A stretch of DNA of 64,000 nucleotides, taken from contig JAFIDK010000002.1 in NCBI GenBank assembly GCA_017051695.1, forward strand, positions 953,333 to 1,017,332, in the 5' to 3' direction. This document shows, in pieces, positions 18,901 to 26,928 of the stretch. The position numbers were made by a program, and so were the translations under genes. Below the pieces are notes generated by a model. That model was not told the origin of the DNA and searched no databases. It was given only the letters and a program-made list of their open reading frames with translations. The DNA comes from Algoriphagus aestuarii (GTDB taxonomy: Bacteria; Bacteroidota; Bacteroidia; Cytophagales; Cyclobacteriaceae). The first letter of the stretch is position 1. The number at the start of each line of letters is the position of its first letter.

Positions 18901-19196
18901 ATCATCACAACCGGGTTTTGGGATACAGGGACTGTCACCGTCAGCTCTTTGGATAGATAGCCGATAAAACTAAAAGAGAGAAGGTGCTCCCCGAAGGGAA
19001 GTCTCAGTTCAAATTGCCCGTTTGGGTCGGTCACCGTGCCAGTAACGGTACCTTTAAGCAGGACATTTACTCCAGGTAGCGGAAGGGAATCAGTCTGGTT
19101 TAGCACAGTTCCTTTCAAAAGGCCTGATGTGGGCTCCTGAGCCCATGCCCAACCTGAAACCAGGAAGGCCAAAAGAATGGGTATTGATTTTTTCAT
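15990..19196 (-). CDS. susC: SusC/RagA-family TonB-linked outer-membrane transporter
   Basis: 1068 residues, the usual length. Signal peptide ending SGWAWAQ, then a carboxypeptidase-regulatory-like domain (LLKGTVLNQTDSLPLPGVNV), the plug with the SusC signature VESITVLRDAAAASIWGARA followed by NGVIVITTKK, and a long beta-barrel ending in Phe (SIGLNIQF). It imports the ligand captured by SusD with TonB energy. It starts 12 bp after the TlpA-like gene, and 135 bp separate it from susD. No STN domain is present, so it is not an anti-sigma-coupled FecA type. Confidence 0.95.
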   Translation of the reverse strand: MKKSIPILLAFLVSGWAWAQEPTSGLLKGTVLNQTDSLPLPGVNVLLKGTVTGTVTDPNGQFELRLPFGEHLLSFSFIGYLSKELTVTVPVSQNPVVMMVEDAQTLSEVTVVSTGFQELPLERTTGSFAQVDRTLINRKVSTNILDRLEDVTPGLIFNRDRADLTGGESISIRGNSTLLANKNPLVVVDNMIYDGPVESINPNDVESITVLRDAAAASIWGARAGNGVIVITTKKSAFSSPLRVSFNSNFTIGQTFDPFYQPQMDIASFVDVEQRLYDQGFYEYRYESYDNQDVSPVVEALYAGKAGTLTPDELEARLQDFKATDVRQDLSRYFYRPSISQQYALSLSGGTQAYSYLVSLGYDDTRKTQVGQDQDRLTFNTRQQWSIWKNKVHLELGTYLISNNEKNGSPDLTSLHPYDALVDPLGNPLSVIRDYNPRFKSQAEAKGALNWNYYPIKEIGLAPRIGKDMEARINLRAAYTIVQGLKLESTYQYWQRSGIQKQINGLDSYYARNLVNLYTSFPTEAAPEYGIPVGGIMDQTNYRGFSHTWRTQLNFGSRIGEVHEINALAGTEIRDVQSASDQNRFYGFDPETGISQAVDYKSYFPQLNTGWGYQVPFGQSTSGSINRYTSLFGNVGYTYRDKILLTASARSDASNLYGVSTNKRRVPLWSAGIGWIISEEQWLTATWVDFLKLKTSYGYNGNTNPAATAYTTGTLFGSNTNPWVGQPWMSLLNPPNPQLRWEKIKIINLGMEWELVRGRLSGSLEAYRKEGKDLYGIQPYFPSSGNHTVTRNYASTRTHGFDLQLTGKIIQGEFNWNTTWFHSMVREKVVDYANVPNPQNVASYSSGRAGLLPEPMEGAPLYSIFSYPFVGLDPDDGSPLGILDGEASMDYAAILNQTTLEDLEFNGSAIPTSFGAWRNQFIWKGWELSLNLTYRLGYYFRRETVNYSVLNRGGISHADYENRWQKPGDELSTKIPSDPLMVNDTRTTFELVNSSQVRKGDHIRLQDIQLAYTFQKQADSRFPFSSLRIYGYANNLGVLWKSTKDVVDPDFRVVQSLNTYSIGLNIQF

Positions 19197-19208
19197 GTCT
19201 GATGTTTG

Positions 19209-21521
19209 TTAGTGAATGGATTGGTTTGAAGATCCTTGCTGGTAGTCCAACAGGGAAAGAATATTGGCAGCGTATTCTGGGAAGTTGTTTCCGTCAAGGT
19301 TATAGGATAGCACCCTGCCTTCTTTGTCCAAAAGCATGGCACGGGGATAAGCCATCACCTTGTATTTTCTGAGCCATTCAGCGGCTTGGATACTGGGGAG
19401 GTTCAGATTCAGGATTTCCTCACTTGAATAGCTGGTGAGCTGGGATTTCCATAGTTCAGGATCATTATCCACGGAAATGGCGATGATCTGAAGCCCAAGT
19501 TTTTTTCCCATTTCCTGATAAAATGGCTGGAGATACTGGCGGAAATAATTGCCGCTGTGGGTACAGCCTGAAAAATAGAAATAAAGCAGGCTGGGTTGTC
19601 CCTTCAGGTCTTTCCAACCCAACTCCTTCCCTTCCAGGTTATGGAAGGTGGCTGGAGCAAGGTAGGTATCCGGTGAAAAGGTGGATTTCAAGACTTGGAA
19701 TTCCTCTGCCAAAGCTGTGCTTCCTAAAAGAGCAGCATAGTGATCCCAGGATTCTGAGGTTAGTTGAGTGGTTTCCAGGTTTCTTAGAAATGCGGAAAAG
19801 ATCAATTTTTCCTGAACGGGAGATGTGAATTTCTCGGTGTTTAAATTCTCCAAAGGTTTATTTTGTAAAATCCGATCTGTGGCGATCCATTCCCTTGCAA
19901 AATCCAAGGCTCCAGGGCTAAGTCCTTTTGCAAGTGCAGTATGGAGGTCCTTATCCAGTTTTTCCAACAGGTCAGGAAGGGTATTTTTGGCGCGAAGGGC
20001 AGAGAGTGTATCTCCCAAAGCCAGCGGCATGCCGTGGTGGTATTGGCGGAATGTGGCTAAGTGGGAGGCATAGAAGGAGCCTATCAATTGGGATTCCAGC
20101 AGATGGAACCTGTCTGAAGGCAATAGCTTTCGGAATCTTTGTAAATCCTGCCAACCTGGAATGGAGCTTAAGCTAGTATCTCTTAGGATTGCAGACTCAT
20201 GGTCCAGACCGTCTTTACCAAATTCGTAAATGGCAATTCTGGAACCGAATACCGATTCCTGCTGCTCTACCTGAAGACGGAAATCCCGTGTGTCCAGCAA
20301 TGCATCCCGGTCTATTTCCAAAAGTTCTCTGGGTTTGCTGAAATGGTCAGTCTTTCTTGCTCTAATAATTATATGCTGTGCCTCAAACCAATGTGCTTGT
20401 GGTCCGGCGAATACAAAGCTGTAGTCCTGTAGGTCTATTCCGATCTTGATGCTGTCACCTGGAAAGATCAGGAAATCCTTGAGGATGGAACGATCTTCCA
20501 GCTTTAGGCTGAGAAGGCCAAAATCTTCTTCGATTGGGATGCTTTGCTGGAACTTTTTTACTCTTGGATCCAGCACCCCGTCAAAGAAAGTACCGTGCTC
20601 CAATGCTACCTGAATGGTGGAATCATGCAAAGCCTCTCCTTGGGGAAGAATGCCTGACTTGAAATCAATGGTCAAAGGCCCTAAGGAATCCGGATTGATG
20701 ATCTCTCCATAGATCAGTGCGCCGGATGGAGCAGAAGGGATCGCTTCCTCCTGACTTGGGGATAAAGTGGTATCAACTAAACTAATATTAGTATCTAGAC
20801 CAAAGACATAAGACTCAAGACTTTGGCTTGTAGGTTTCTGAGGGTCAGATTTTGGATCAGAATGGATAGGAACACCAAAGACTGAGACAGAGGCGGATTG
20901 GAAACCAGCGTTCTCCAAGCCTATCTTCATGTCCTGGTCGCTATGAATTAAACTAAATCTCTTTTGAGACGGAAAACTTGCTGGATGTCCGATGTCCGAT
21001 GACCGATGTAGGTTTACGTCACCCCCGAAATAATCGGGACGGGTGAGAGGAGGCTTTTGTGACAGGAGCCCTGGTCCTCCATCAATATCCTGAGCCGTAA
21101 AGGAGAAGTAAGGTTCGGAGCGGGAATCCCCGCCCCGAGGGGGCATAGACCTATGAAGGAGATCTGCCCCGGGTGGATCAGCAACTTGACTACTTACTTC
21201 ATTTATACTACTCGAAAGTATAGAAAGGATTAAACAGGTTTGAAGGAACCATTTTTGGTATAGAAAATTAGAGATAGGCAAGCCCTTGGCTTGCGAAATA
21301 GATCGACTTTGTCGATGAAATAGCCCGCCAATGGCGGGGAAATAGGCTTCAATAGACGGTGTCAAGTAGTCGCTACGCTCCTGAAATATGTCAGCTTGTG
21401 GCTGACGAAATACAGCTCCTTCGTCGCTGAGATAGGAAACAAAGGATGGTGGGTTAGATCTGCTTCTATTGTGAAAAGGGCATAGCTTTCCCAGGAAGCA
21501 TGTGAATAGATTTTTTTTCAT
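19209..21521 (-). CDS. TlpA-like thioredoxin-fold protein with repeat-invaded N-terminus
   Basis: A 770-residue frame. The C-terminal 150 residues are a TlpA/AhpC-like fold (GWKDLKGQPSLLYFYFSG, QIIAISVDNDPELWK, AYPRAMLLDKEGRVL), but the active site reads CTHS (about 653-656), lacking the second Cys. The middle is a helical DUF4369-like and linker region. A hydrophobic run WFLQTCLILSILSSSI at 91-107 looks like the original signal peptide, so residues 1-90 are odd. That part is encoded by GAAATA-punctuated hairpin repeats (21285-21445), and residues about 170-180 by GATGTCC heptads. The true start is therefore uncertain. It precedes susC by 12 bp and probably shares its operon. Confidence 0.7.
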   Translation of the reverse strand: MKKNLFTCFLGKLCPFHNRSRSNPPSFVSYLSDEGAVFRQPQADIFQERSDYLTPSIEAYFPAIGGLFHRQSRSISQAKGLPISNFLYQKWFLQTCLILSILSSSINEVSSQVADPPGADLLHRSMPPRGGDSRSEPYFSFTAQDIDGGPGLLSQKPPLTRPDYFGGDVNLHRSSDIGHPASFPSQKRFSLIHSDQDMKIGLENAGFQSASVSVFGVPIHSDPKSDPQKPTSQSLESYVFGLDTNISLVDTTLSPSQEEAIPSAPSGALIYGEIINPDSLGPLTIDFKSGILPQGEALHDSTIQVALEHGTFFDGVLDPRVKKFQQSIPIEEDFGLLSLKLEDRSILKDFLIFPGDSIKIGIDLQDYSFVFAGPQAHWFEAQHIIIRARKTDHFSKPRELLEIDRDALLDTRDFRLQVEQQESVFGSRIAIYEFGKDGLDHESAILRDTSLSSIPGWQDLQRFRKLLPSDRFHLLESQLIGSFYASHLATFRQYHHGMPLALGDTLSALRAKNTLPDLLEKLDKDLHTALAKGLSPGALDFAREWIATDRILQNKPLENLNTEKFTSPVQEKLIFSAFLRNLETTQLTSESWDHYAALLGSTALAEEFQVLKSTFSPDTYLAPATFHNLEGKELGWKDLKGQPSLLYFYFSGCTHSGNYFRQYLQPFYQEMGKKLGLQIIAISVDNDPELWKSQLTSYSSEEILNLNLPSIQAAEWLRKYKVMAYPRAMLLDKEGRVLSYNLDGNNFPEYAANILSLLDYQQGSSNQSIH
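21285..21445. repeat. GAAATA-punctuated hairpin array inside a coding frame
   Basis: GAAATA separates four or five short inverted repeats: GATCGACTTTGTCGAT, GCCCGCCAATGGCGGG, a longer TAGTCGCTACGCTCC-containing one, and TGTCAGCTTGTGGCTGAC, then CAGCTCCTTCGTCGCTGAGATA. The same punctuation is used in the arrays at 49-58 kb, but here the hairpins are different and longer. Confidence 0.8.
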
Positions 21522-21539
21522 GCTTTAAGTGATTTAAGG

Positions 21540-21720
21540 TCTACTTGAATTTGAAAGGGCTTGGGGAAGAAATACAGTCCCTAGGGTTGTGAAATAGGCT
21601 GTCTACCTTCAGTAGGCAGCGAAATAGGCTCTTCTTTCCTCAGAGCGAAATATTTCGGACTCCAGAGGCGGCCCTATTTCTATAGTATTTCAAAGTATTT
21701 TCTCAAAATTTTAAGTCAAT
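21540..21720. repeat. GAAATA-punctuated hairpin array upstream of the TlpA-like gene
   Basis: GAAATA CAGTCCCTAGGGTTGT, GAAATA then GCTGTCTACC...GGTAGGCAGC-type hairpin, GAAATA GGCTCTTCTTTCCTCAGAGC, then GAAATATTTC, a GGCGGCCC stretch and TATTTC TATAG TATTTC. GAAATA units on the left and TATTTC units on the right face each other, as in the 49-58 kb gaps. Confidence 0.75.
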
Positions 21721-22481
21721 ACTTCCCCTAACCTTCAGAAGGATCATTCTTTCAATCAAGTATTCCATTATTAAGAAATAGGTAATGTGATAAGCGGAAA
21801 TCCCTGCAGTGGATGGCTTATCGAAGAGTCAACCCTGATTCGTAGGATAGCCCCGAATCGGTAAACCTCTCGGGAGCAATCAGGGAGAAAAAGTACTTAG
21901 GTTGGATTTTTAATCAAGTTTTTAAAGAGTTGCTTTACTGTCTTTTGCAGAGAGAAAGCGGTAAAGAGATTAGATGTTGCTTTCATGTTTTAAAGATCAA
22001 AGTCAAATGACCGGTGATCGGTCCTCAAATCCACTCATTTACAGAGTAATTAATACATTCAGAAATCCTTGGATTTCCACCTTGCCATTAGCATGGCAAC
22101 AAAATAGGATTTAGAAAGCGTCTTCCGATAAATCGGGATTAAGGTTTTCCTGATTCGTAGGATCGTTCTACCAATTTTATAAAATCAAGTAAAAGCAATC
22201 AGGAATAAAAATGCGTTAAGTATTAAATAGGACTTTTAGGTTTTAGAGGATAGAGGCGATCTACCGCGGCGATGCCGAGTTCCTCTGGTAATAGGTTGCA
22301 GTAAATAGGTAAGGTGCAATTTGTCCCAAGGTTAAAGGCAGTCCTCTTTCCTTTCCAGAAATTCCTTCCCGGGAAGATTAGTAATCCAGAAAAAATCAAG
22401 GTCTGTTCCATGGTACTTGGGTTATAACAATGTCCAAGTTGAGACCAAGCCAAAAAAAGAGGCGCGGACTCAAACAAGCTG
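21721..22481. other. Gap upstream of the susC operon: scattered inverted repeats
   Basis: Two related elements are visible, near 21833-21895 and 22148-22215. Each opens with CCTGATTCGTAGGAT and closes with GCAATCAGG, so CCTGATT and AATCAGG form the outer stem. The latter is followed by AAAAATGCGTT, a word that also follows the 22.5 kb element. No gene is credible; the frame at 22223-22477 is not protein-like. Confidence 0.45.
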
Positions 22482-22595
22482 TCTTAGAGGTACTGGTATA
22501 CCTGAGGAACAAGCAAGTAAGTAGCCCACGCCAAAGGCGTGAGCATCCTCACTTATTTATCCCGTTCCTCAATTGAAATTACCAGTTTCCTAAGA
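22482..22595. repeat. Nested 114-bp inverted repeat (cruciform or structured RNA)
   Basis: Five stems nest around one centre: TCTTAG/CTAAGA (22482-22487 and 22590-22595), CTGGTA/TACCAG (22493-22498 and 22580-22585), GAGGAAC/GTTCCTC (22504-22510 and 22564-22570), AAGTAAGT/ACTTATTT with one mismatch (22515-22522 and 22551-22558), and the inner CACGCC-AAA-GGCGTG (22527-22541). Internal loops separate them. It could be a miniature transposable element or a transcribed structure; it is 140 bp upstream of the Xre-type gene. Confidence 0.7.
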
Positions 22596-22734
22596 CGAGA
22601 CTCACAAGTGCAAATGCGTTCAATATGAAAGTTTGCAGATTAAAGATTTCTCTAATCGCAACTAAGTTAATCAAAACTTACAAAAGGACAAATATGTCCT
22701 AATAAAAATTTAATTATTTAATGACTATTGTTAT

Positions 22735-22980
22735 GTGGGACGAAAGCCAAATTACAAAAACCAAGCGTTCATCGATAAAGTAAGCTCAAAAATATTGGAG
22801 ATAGCCGATAATCAGGATATTACCCAAGAAAAAATTGCTGAGCTTTTTCAGGCTGATGATAATCGTCAAATTGGACGAGTATTAAGGGGTGAGACTAATT
22901 TTGGAATTAGTGAATTAGAAAGATTTGCCAAAATTTTAAAAGTCCATCCGAAAGCATTCTTGGATTTCGATTGGGACTAA
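22735..22980 (+). CDS. Xre-type helix-turn-helix regulator
   Basis: The frame opens with GTG (GTGGGACGAAAG), since no in-frame ATG is nearby. 81 residues: a charged N-terminal helix (KNQAFIDKVSSKILEIADNQ), then ITQEKIAELFQADDNRQIGRVLRGETNFGISELERFAKIL, which has the Xre layout of helix, turn and recognition helix, and a PKAFLDFDWD tail. It probably represses its own operon. A small membrane protein follows after 14 bp. Confidence 0.7.
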   Translation: MGRKPNYKNQAFIDKVSSKILEIADNQDITQEKIAELFQADDNRQIGRVLRGETNFGISELERFAKILKVHPKAFLDFDWD

Positions 22981-22994
22981 AGCATTCTATTTAA

Positions 22995-23207
22995 ATGAAA
23001 ATTCTAAAAACTATTGCAAAAATTGTTGGAATATTATGGATGGTGATATTTTCACTTTCAACGATTTTTACTTTAAGTACTCAATCCTTTGATTTTACAA
23101 CAACTTACGGAATTGGTTATTTTTTAGGGATGCTTATCTTTTTAATATTATTGATTGGAGTAGGATATTTACTTTTCCAATGGGGAGCGAAGAAATCAGT
23201 AGGTTAG
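22995..23207 (+). CDS. Two-helix membrane protein next to the Xre-type gene
   Basis: 70 residues with two transmembrane segments (IVGILWMVIFSLSTIFTL and YFLGMLIFLILLIGVGYLLF) joined by a short loop and ending WGAKKSVG. It lies 14 bp behind the Xre-type gene and is likely co-transcribed. The regulator plus membrane peptide layout recalls toxin/antitoxin or phage immunity pairs, but there is no family evidence. Confidence 0.5.
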   Translation: MKILKTIAKIVGILWMVIFSLSTIFTLSTQSFDFTTTYGIGYFLGMLIFLILLIGVGYLLFQWGAKKSVG

Positions 23208-23632
23208 GCTTATCTACTTAAATGTGAGACAAAATATTCTTTAAAATCCTAGGAGGTTTGATTTCAAAAATTGGAGTTCTTTTTCATATTCTAAAAATTT
23301 TGAATCCATAAAAAAGGAAACCAGATCATTGCATCTAAGATTGGAGGAACTTTTACAGAGCTGCCGTACAAGTGATTGATATAGAGCAATTCTTTTAGTA
23401 GTCATAGTATTTCATTCGCATATTTAAAAATCAGAAATTTAGGATTCTCAAAATACAGGTTATTGGTAATGGATACCTAACATACCCCCAAAAAGCTAGA
23501 TGGGTTCTGCTATTAGATGTACTATTTTTTTTTTAAAAATGATTTTCAATTGCTTGATTTTATCTAATGGAACTTGTCTATTATCTTGTTAAGAAGTATA
23601 TCACTTAACAAAATTCATTTCATCTACCAAGC
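23208..23632. other. Intergenic stretch, AT-rich, nothing clear
   Basis: 425 bp with homopolymer T runs and no coding character. It probably contains the promoter of the polysaccharide deacetylase gene, but no consensus could be placed. Confidence 0.4.
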
Positions 23633-24616
23633 ATGGATTCAGGCATTTTCTGCATTTCATTAGACTTCGAACTTTTATGGGGGATTTTTGATAAAGTTGG
23701 CACGAATTACCATCCCAATTATTTTAAATATACCAGGCAGATCGTCCCAGATATGCTGGATGTTTTTGCCAAGAACCAAGTAGAGGCAACCTGGGCAACC
23801 GTGGGGATGCTCTTTGCAGAAAATGAAGAGGAATGGGAACAATACTCTCCTATCCATAAGCCTTCGTATCGGGAGCCGAAGCTTTCAGCTTATGAATTTG
23901 TTAAGAAAACGGGCATAAAGCCAGAAGTACATTTTGCCCCAGAACTGATCAGGCAGATCATCAATACACCTGGACAAGAATTGGGTTCGCATACATTTGC
24001 ACATTACTATACCTTAATGCGCGGCCAAAGCCCTGATCAGTTTCGTCAAGACCTCCAAGCAACGCAAAAAATATCTCAAGAGAAATTTGGTATCAATTTA
24101 AAATCACTTGTTTTTCCCAGAAACCACATCAATGAATTATACCTTCCTATTTGTTTAGAAGAAGGATATACTCAAGCCAGGAGTAATCCTAAGAGTTGGT
24201 TTTGGCAGGAAACTCAACATGAGGATTTAAGTAAAAAATGGTTTAGGTCTGCTGATTGCTTTATGCCTATTGGTAAAACCACCACCTTCTCAGAAGAGGA
24301 AATGAGAATCTACCCCAATGAGCCCTTGTTGATTCCTGCTTCAAGAATTTTTAGGCCTATTTCGAAAAACAACAAGGTTTTTAACTCGGTTAGGTTATCC
24401 AGGATTAAATCTGAAATGAGCTATGCTGCAGAGAAGAAAGAAATTTATCATCTCTGGTGGCACCCCCATAATTTCGCCAATGACCCCATACAATCCATGA
24501 TAGAGTTGCAAGAATTAATGGTTCATTATCAGTTTTTAAAATCTGAGTATGGGATGGAGAGTAAGAATATGGAGGGAATTGGGAAGATGGTGAGGAATGT
24601 TGAGTTGAAAGTTTAA
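23633..24616 (+). CDS. Polysaccharide deacetylase (NodB-type)
   Basis: 327 residues. NodB homology motifs: SLDFELLWG (the catalytic/metal Asp motif, residues about 9-17), GSHTFAHY (the metal-binding HxxxH-type motif), LVFPRNHIN (motif 3, usually FRPP-like) and IYHLWWHPHNF near the end (motif 5-like His). This layout is typical of the large deacetylases in Bacteroidota capsule loci that remove N- or O-acetyl groups from surface glycans. It has no signal peptide, so it may act in the cytoplasm or on lipid-linked intermediates. It opens the polysaccharide locus on the plus strand. Confidence 0.85.
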   Translation: MDSGIFCISLDFELLWGIFDKVGTNYHPNYFKYTRQIVPDMLDVFAKNQVEATWATVGMLFAENEEEWEQYSPIHKPSYREPKLSAYEFVKKTGIKPEVHFAPELIRQIINTPGQELGSHTFAHYYTLMRGQSPDQFRQDLQATQKISQEKFGINLKSLVFPRNHINELYLPICLEEGYTQARSNPKSWFWQETQHEDLSKKWFRSADCFMPIGKTTTFSEEEMRIYPNEPLLIPASRIFRPISKNNKVFNSVRLSRIKSEMSYAAEKKEIYHLWWHPHNFANDPIQSMIELQELMVHYQFLKSEYGMESKNMEGIGKMVRNVELKV

Positions 24617-24699
24617 AGTGGGAAGTAGAAAGAAAATCAGAAAGGTGAAAGGCAGAAGTCTGAAAGGTTTGAGATTGAAGTTGGTATTTGGAATTAAAA
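24617..24699. repeat. Degenerate heptad-type repeats after the deacetylase
   Basis: AGTTGAAAGTTTAAAGTGGGAAGTAGAAAG and similar text, in the same style as the 7-bp families elsewhere. Confidence 0.5.
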
Positions 24700-24841
24700 G
24701 ACCCTGAAGGGGTCAAATAGTATTAGCCGGGTATGGAAGCCTGAGGAAGGAAGGCTGAAATGCCCTGTAAAAAAATTGAATATTCCATGGCGCTGGCCTG
24801 GGATCGTCTTTCGGAGACGAAAGCGAGACGCCAGCAAGATG
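24700..24841. repeat. REP-like three-hairpin element, copy 6
   Basis: GACCCTGAAGGGGTC hairpin, a degraded middle hairpin, a GGCGCTGGCC remnant of the third palindrome and a GCCAGCAAGATG end. Confidence 0.7.
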
Positions 24842-25035
24842 ACCGTAAAACGAAATTAAAAATTCCAATCAGGAGGTGTCTGAATCCCCCTGTCCCCTTA
24901 CCAAGGGGGAGTTGTAGCAAGAACATTTAAAAATAAAGGCTCCAAATTCTTTCGTACCTACGGCACTTAGATTTCAGGATTGGCTTTAGGTTTACCAAGC
25001 TGTCGTGCCTATGGCACTTAAAGATACGAATATGG

Positions 25036-25174
25036 GACCCTGAAGGGGTCAAATATTAATAGCCCCGCCACGGCGGGCAGGCCTGGCTTTTAAGCCTGGG
25101 TTTGAAGGATCTTCATTTTAACCAGCGCTGGCCAGGAATGTATTTCGGAGACTAAATGTTTCGCCAGTAAGATG
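25036..25174. repeat. REP-like three-hairpin element, copy 7
   Basis: GACCCTGAAGGGGTC, a middle part with the GCCACGGCGGGC insert also seen in copy 1, CCAGCGCTGG, and GCCAGTAAGATGG. The segment before it (24870-25035) matches 6485-6655 in overall order, so a longer unit was duplicated. Confidence 0.7.
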
Positions 25175-25454
25175 GAAACGAGAGTATTCTTATGGTACTT
25201 TTGAAAGGCAAAAGTACCCAAAACCTTTTGCCAGGGACTATGCTTCAAATCGGTCTCTATTTTTAGAATAAATTTTATTCCTTCACCGATTTGATTTTTG
25301 GAACTTGTCTGAACCTAAAAATTGGCGGATCTCGCTCGAAGCTCACGAGCTAGCCAATTTTCTTAACGGCTCAGCCTAAGTACCAAAAACTGCATATTCC
25401 CAATGGCGATTGGTCCGAACCAAATTTCTTGTCAATAATATTATTTTAGAAAAA

Positions 25455-25576
25455 GACCCCGATGGGGTCTAATATTAATAGCCCAGGGTTTCAACCCTGG
25501 GTTTCAAGGATCTTCATTTTAACCAGCGCTGGCTCAAGAATGTATGTCGTAGACGAAAATGTTTGTCAGCAAGATG
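25455..25576. repeat. REP-like three-hairpin element, copy 8
   Basis: GACCCCGATGGGGTC, CCCAGGGTTTCAACCCTGGG, CCAGCGCTGG and GTCAGCAAGATGG, followed by the usual ACCGGATTGGAAATCC. Confidence 0.75.
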
Positions 25577-25744
25577 GAACGTAAAACCGGATTGGAAATC
25601 CTATGATAGAAGATCGGGATTGCAAATCCCGATCAGCAGGTCAACAGGTCCAAGCTACCTGACCTACGTCACTCGCTCATAGACTAACATTTCCAAAAAT
25701 AAAATCTCTTCTTCCCTTCTATCTTGAATAGAGAATGATGATTT

Positions 25745-26926
25745 TTGACCATTGAAAATCTCTTTTTAGAAAACCCTGAGGAATTGAATACAAAAATCAA
25801 GGTACTACATCTGATCAAAAGTTTAGGAAGAGGGGGCGCAGAAAAATTAATTCCCGAAACAGCTTTGGTTCATGATCAGGATAAATTCAATTTCCACTGC
25901 CTCTATTTTTATCATCAGGAAAATAATATTGTCGATGAACTGGAAGCAGCAGGAATCACTGTGCATCTGATCCCCTCTGGTAATTTAGGCCTATTTTTTC
26001 AAGTGAAGCGGGTTCGGGATTTTATCCAGGAACATCAATTTGATATAATCCATGCCCATTTACCCTGGGCAGGAATTATGGCCAGATCTGTTGGAAATAC
26101 GCTGAATATCCCTATTGTCTATACAGAACATAATACATGGGAGCGATACAATAAACTCTCTTATTGGGGAAACCGGATCAGTTTTAAAAGACAGGATGTG
26201 GTAATTGCTGTATCCAATGAGGTTGCCCTTTCGATGCGATTAAATTCCATTTGGGATCCCTATCAAAGAGGGGGAAGGATGAAACTGAAGGTGATACAGA
26301 ATGGGGTGAATACGGATGCTTTTAAAAGACGGGAGACTGAAGACCGAAGACGGAGGCAACTTGGAATTCCAAAAGAAGCACCTGTGTTAGGTATAGTTGC
26401 AGTATTCCGAGATCAGAAGCGCCTTTGGTTATGGGTTGAGGTTGCTTTGAGGATCTTGAAAACTTGTCCAGAAGCTCATTTCTTATTAGTGGGAGATGGA
26501 GAATGGAGAGGAAGAATAGAGTCCCAAATCAAAAAATCAGGAAAAGGAGATCATTTCCATTTGGTAGGTGTACAAAAAAATGTGATCCCTTACTTATCCA
26601 TCATGGATGTTTATTTAAGCAGTTCTGAGTTTGAAGGATTACCAATCGCCATGCTGGAAGCAATGTCCTGTGAAGTTCCCGTAGTAGCAACTCGGGCAGG
26701 TGGAATCGGAGAAGTGATCCAACATGGAGTTCAGGGATATTTAACTGAAATAGAGGATTGGGAAAAAATGGCGGAGTATTCTGAAGAACTGATTAAAAAC
26801 GCGAACCTACACAATCTTATGGCTATTGAGGCAAGAAAAAGAGTTGAGGAAGGTTTTAGTATGTACCGAATGGTTCGTGAGTTGGAGGATGTTTATTTTG
26901 AAGTACTAGGTCAAAAAAGCTTTTAA
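25745..26926 (+). CDS. Glycosyltransferase family 4, with internal heptad repeat
   Basis: The start is TTG at 25745; nearby ATGs are out of frame. 393 residues with an N-terminal Rossmann half (VLHLIKSLGRGGAEKLI, IIHAHLPWAGIMA, YTEHNTWERY) and a C-terminal donor half (VLGIVAVFRDQKR, LLVGDGEWRG, then SSEFEGLPIAMLEAMSC, the EX7E-type motif). The linker (residues about 194-204, KRRETEDRRRRQ) is encoded by GACGGGA GACTGAA GACCGAA GACGGAG heptads, an in-frame intrusion. It converges with the candidate polymerase gene (2-bp gap). Confidence 0.88.
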   Translation: MTIENLFLENPEELNTKIKVLHLIKSLGRGGAEKLIPETALVHDQDKFNFHCLYFYHQENNIVDELEAAGITVHLIPSGNLGLFFQVKRVRDFIQEHQFDIIHAHLPWAGIMARSVGNTLNIPIVYTEHNTWERYNKLSYWGNRISFKRQDVVIAVSNEVALSMRLNSIWDPYQRGGRMKLKVIQNGVNTDAFKRRETEDRRRRQLGIPKEAPVLGIVAVFRDQKRLWLWVEVALRILKTCPEAHFLLVGDGEWRGRIESQIKKSGKGDHFHLVGVQKNVIPYLSIMDVYLSSSEFEGLPIAMLEAMSCEVPVVATRAGGIGEVIQHGVQGYLTEIEDWEKMAEYSEELIKNANLHNLMAIEARKRVEEGFSMYRMVRELEDVYFEVLGQKSF

Positions 26927-26928
26927 TC

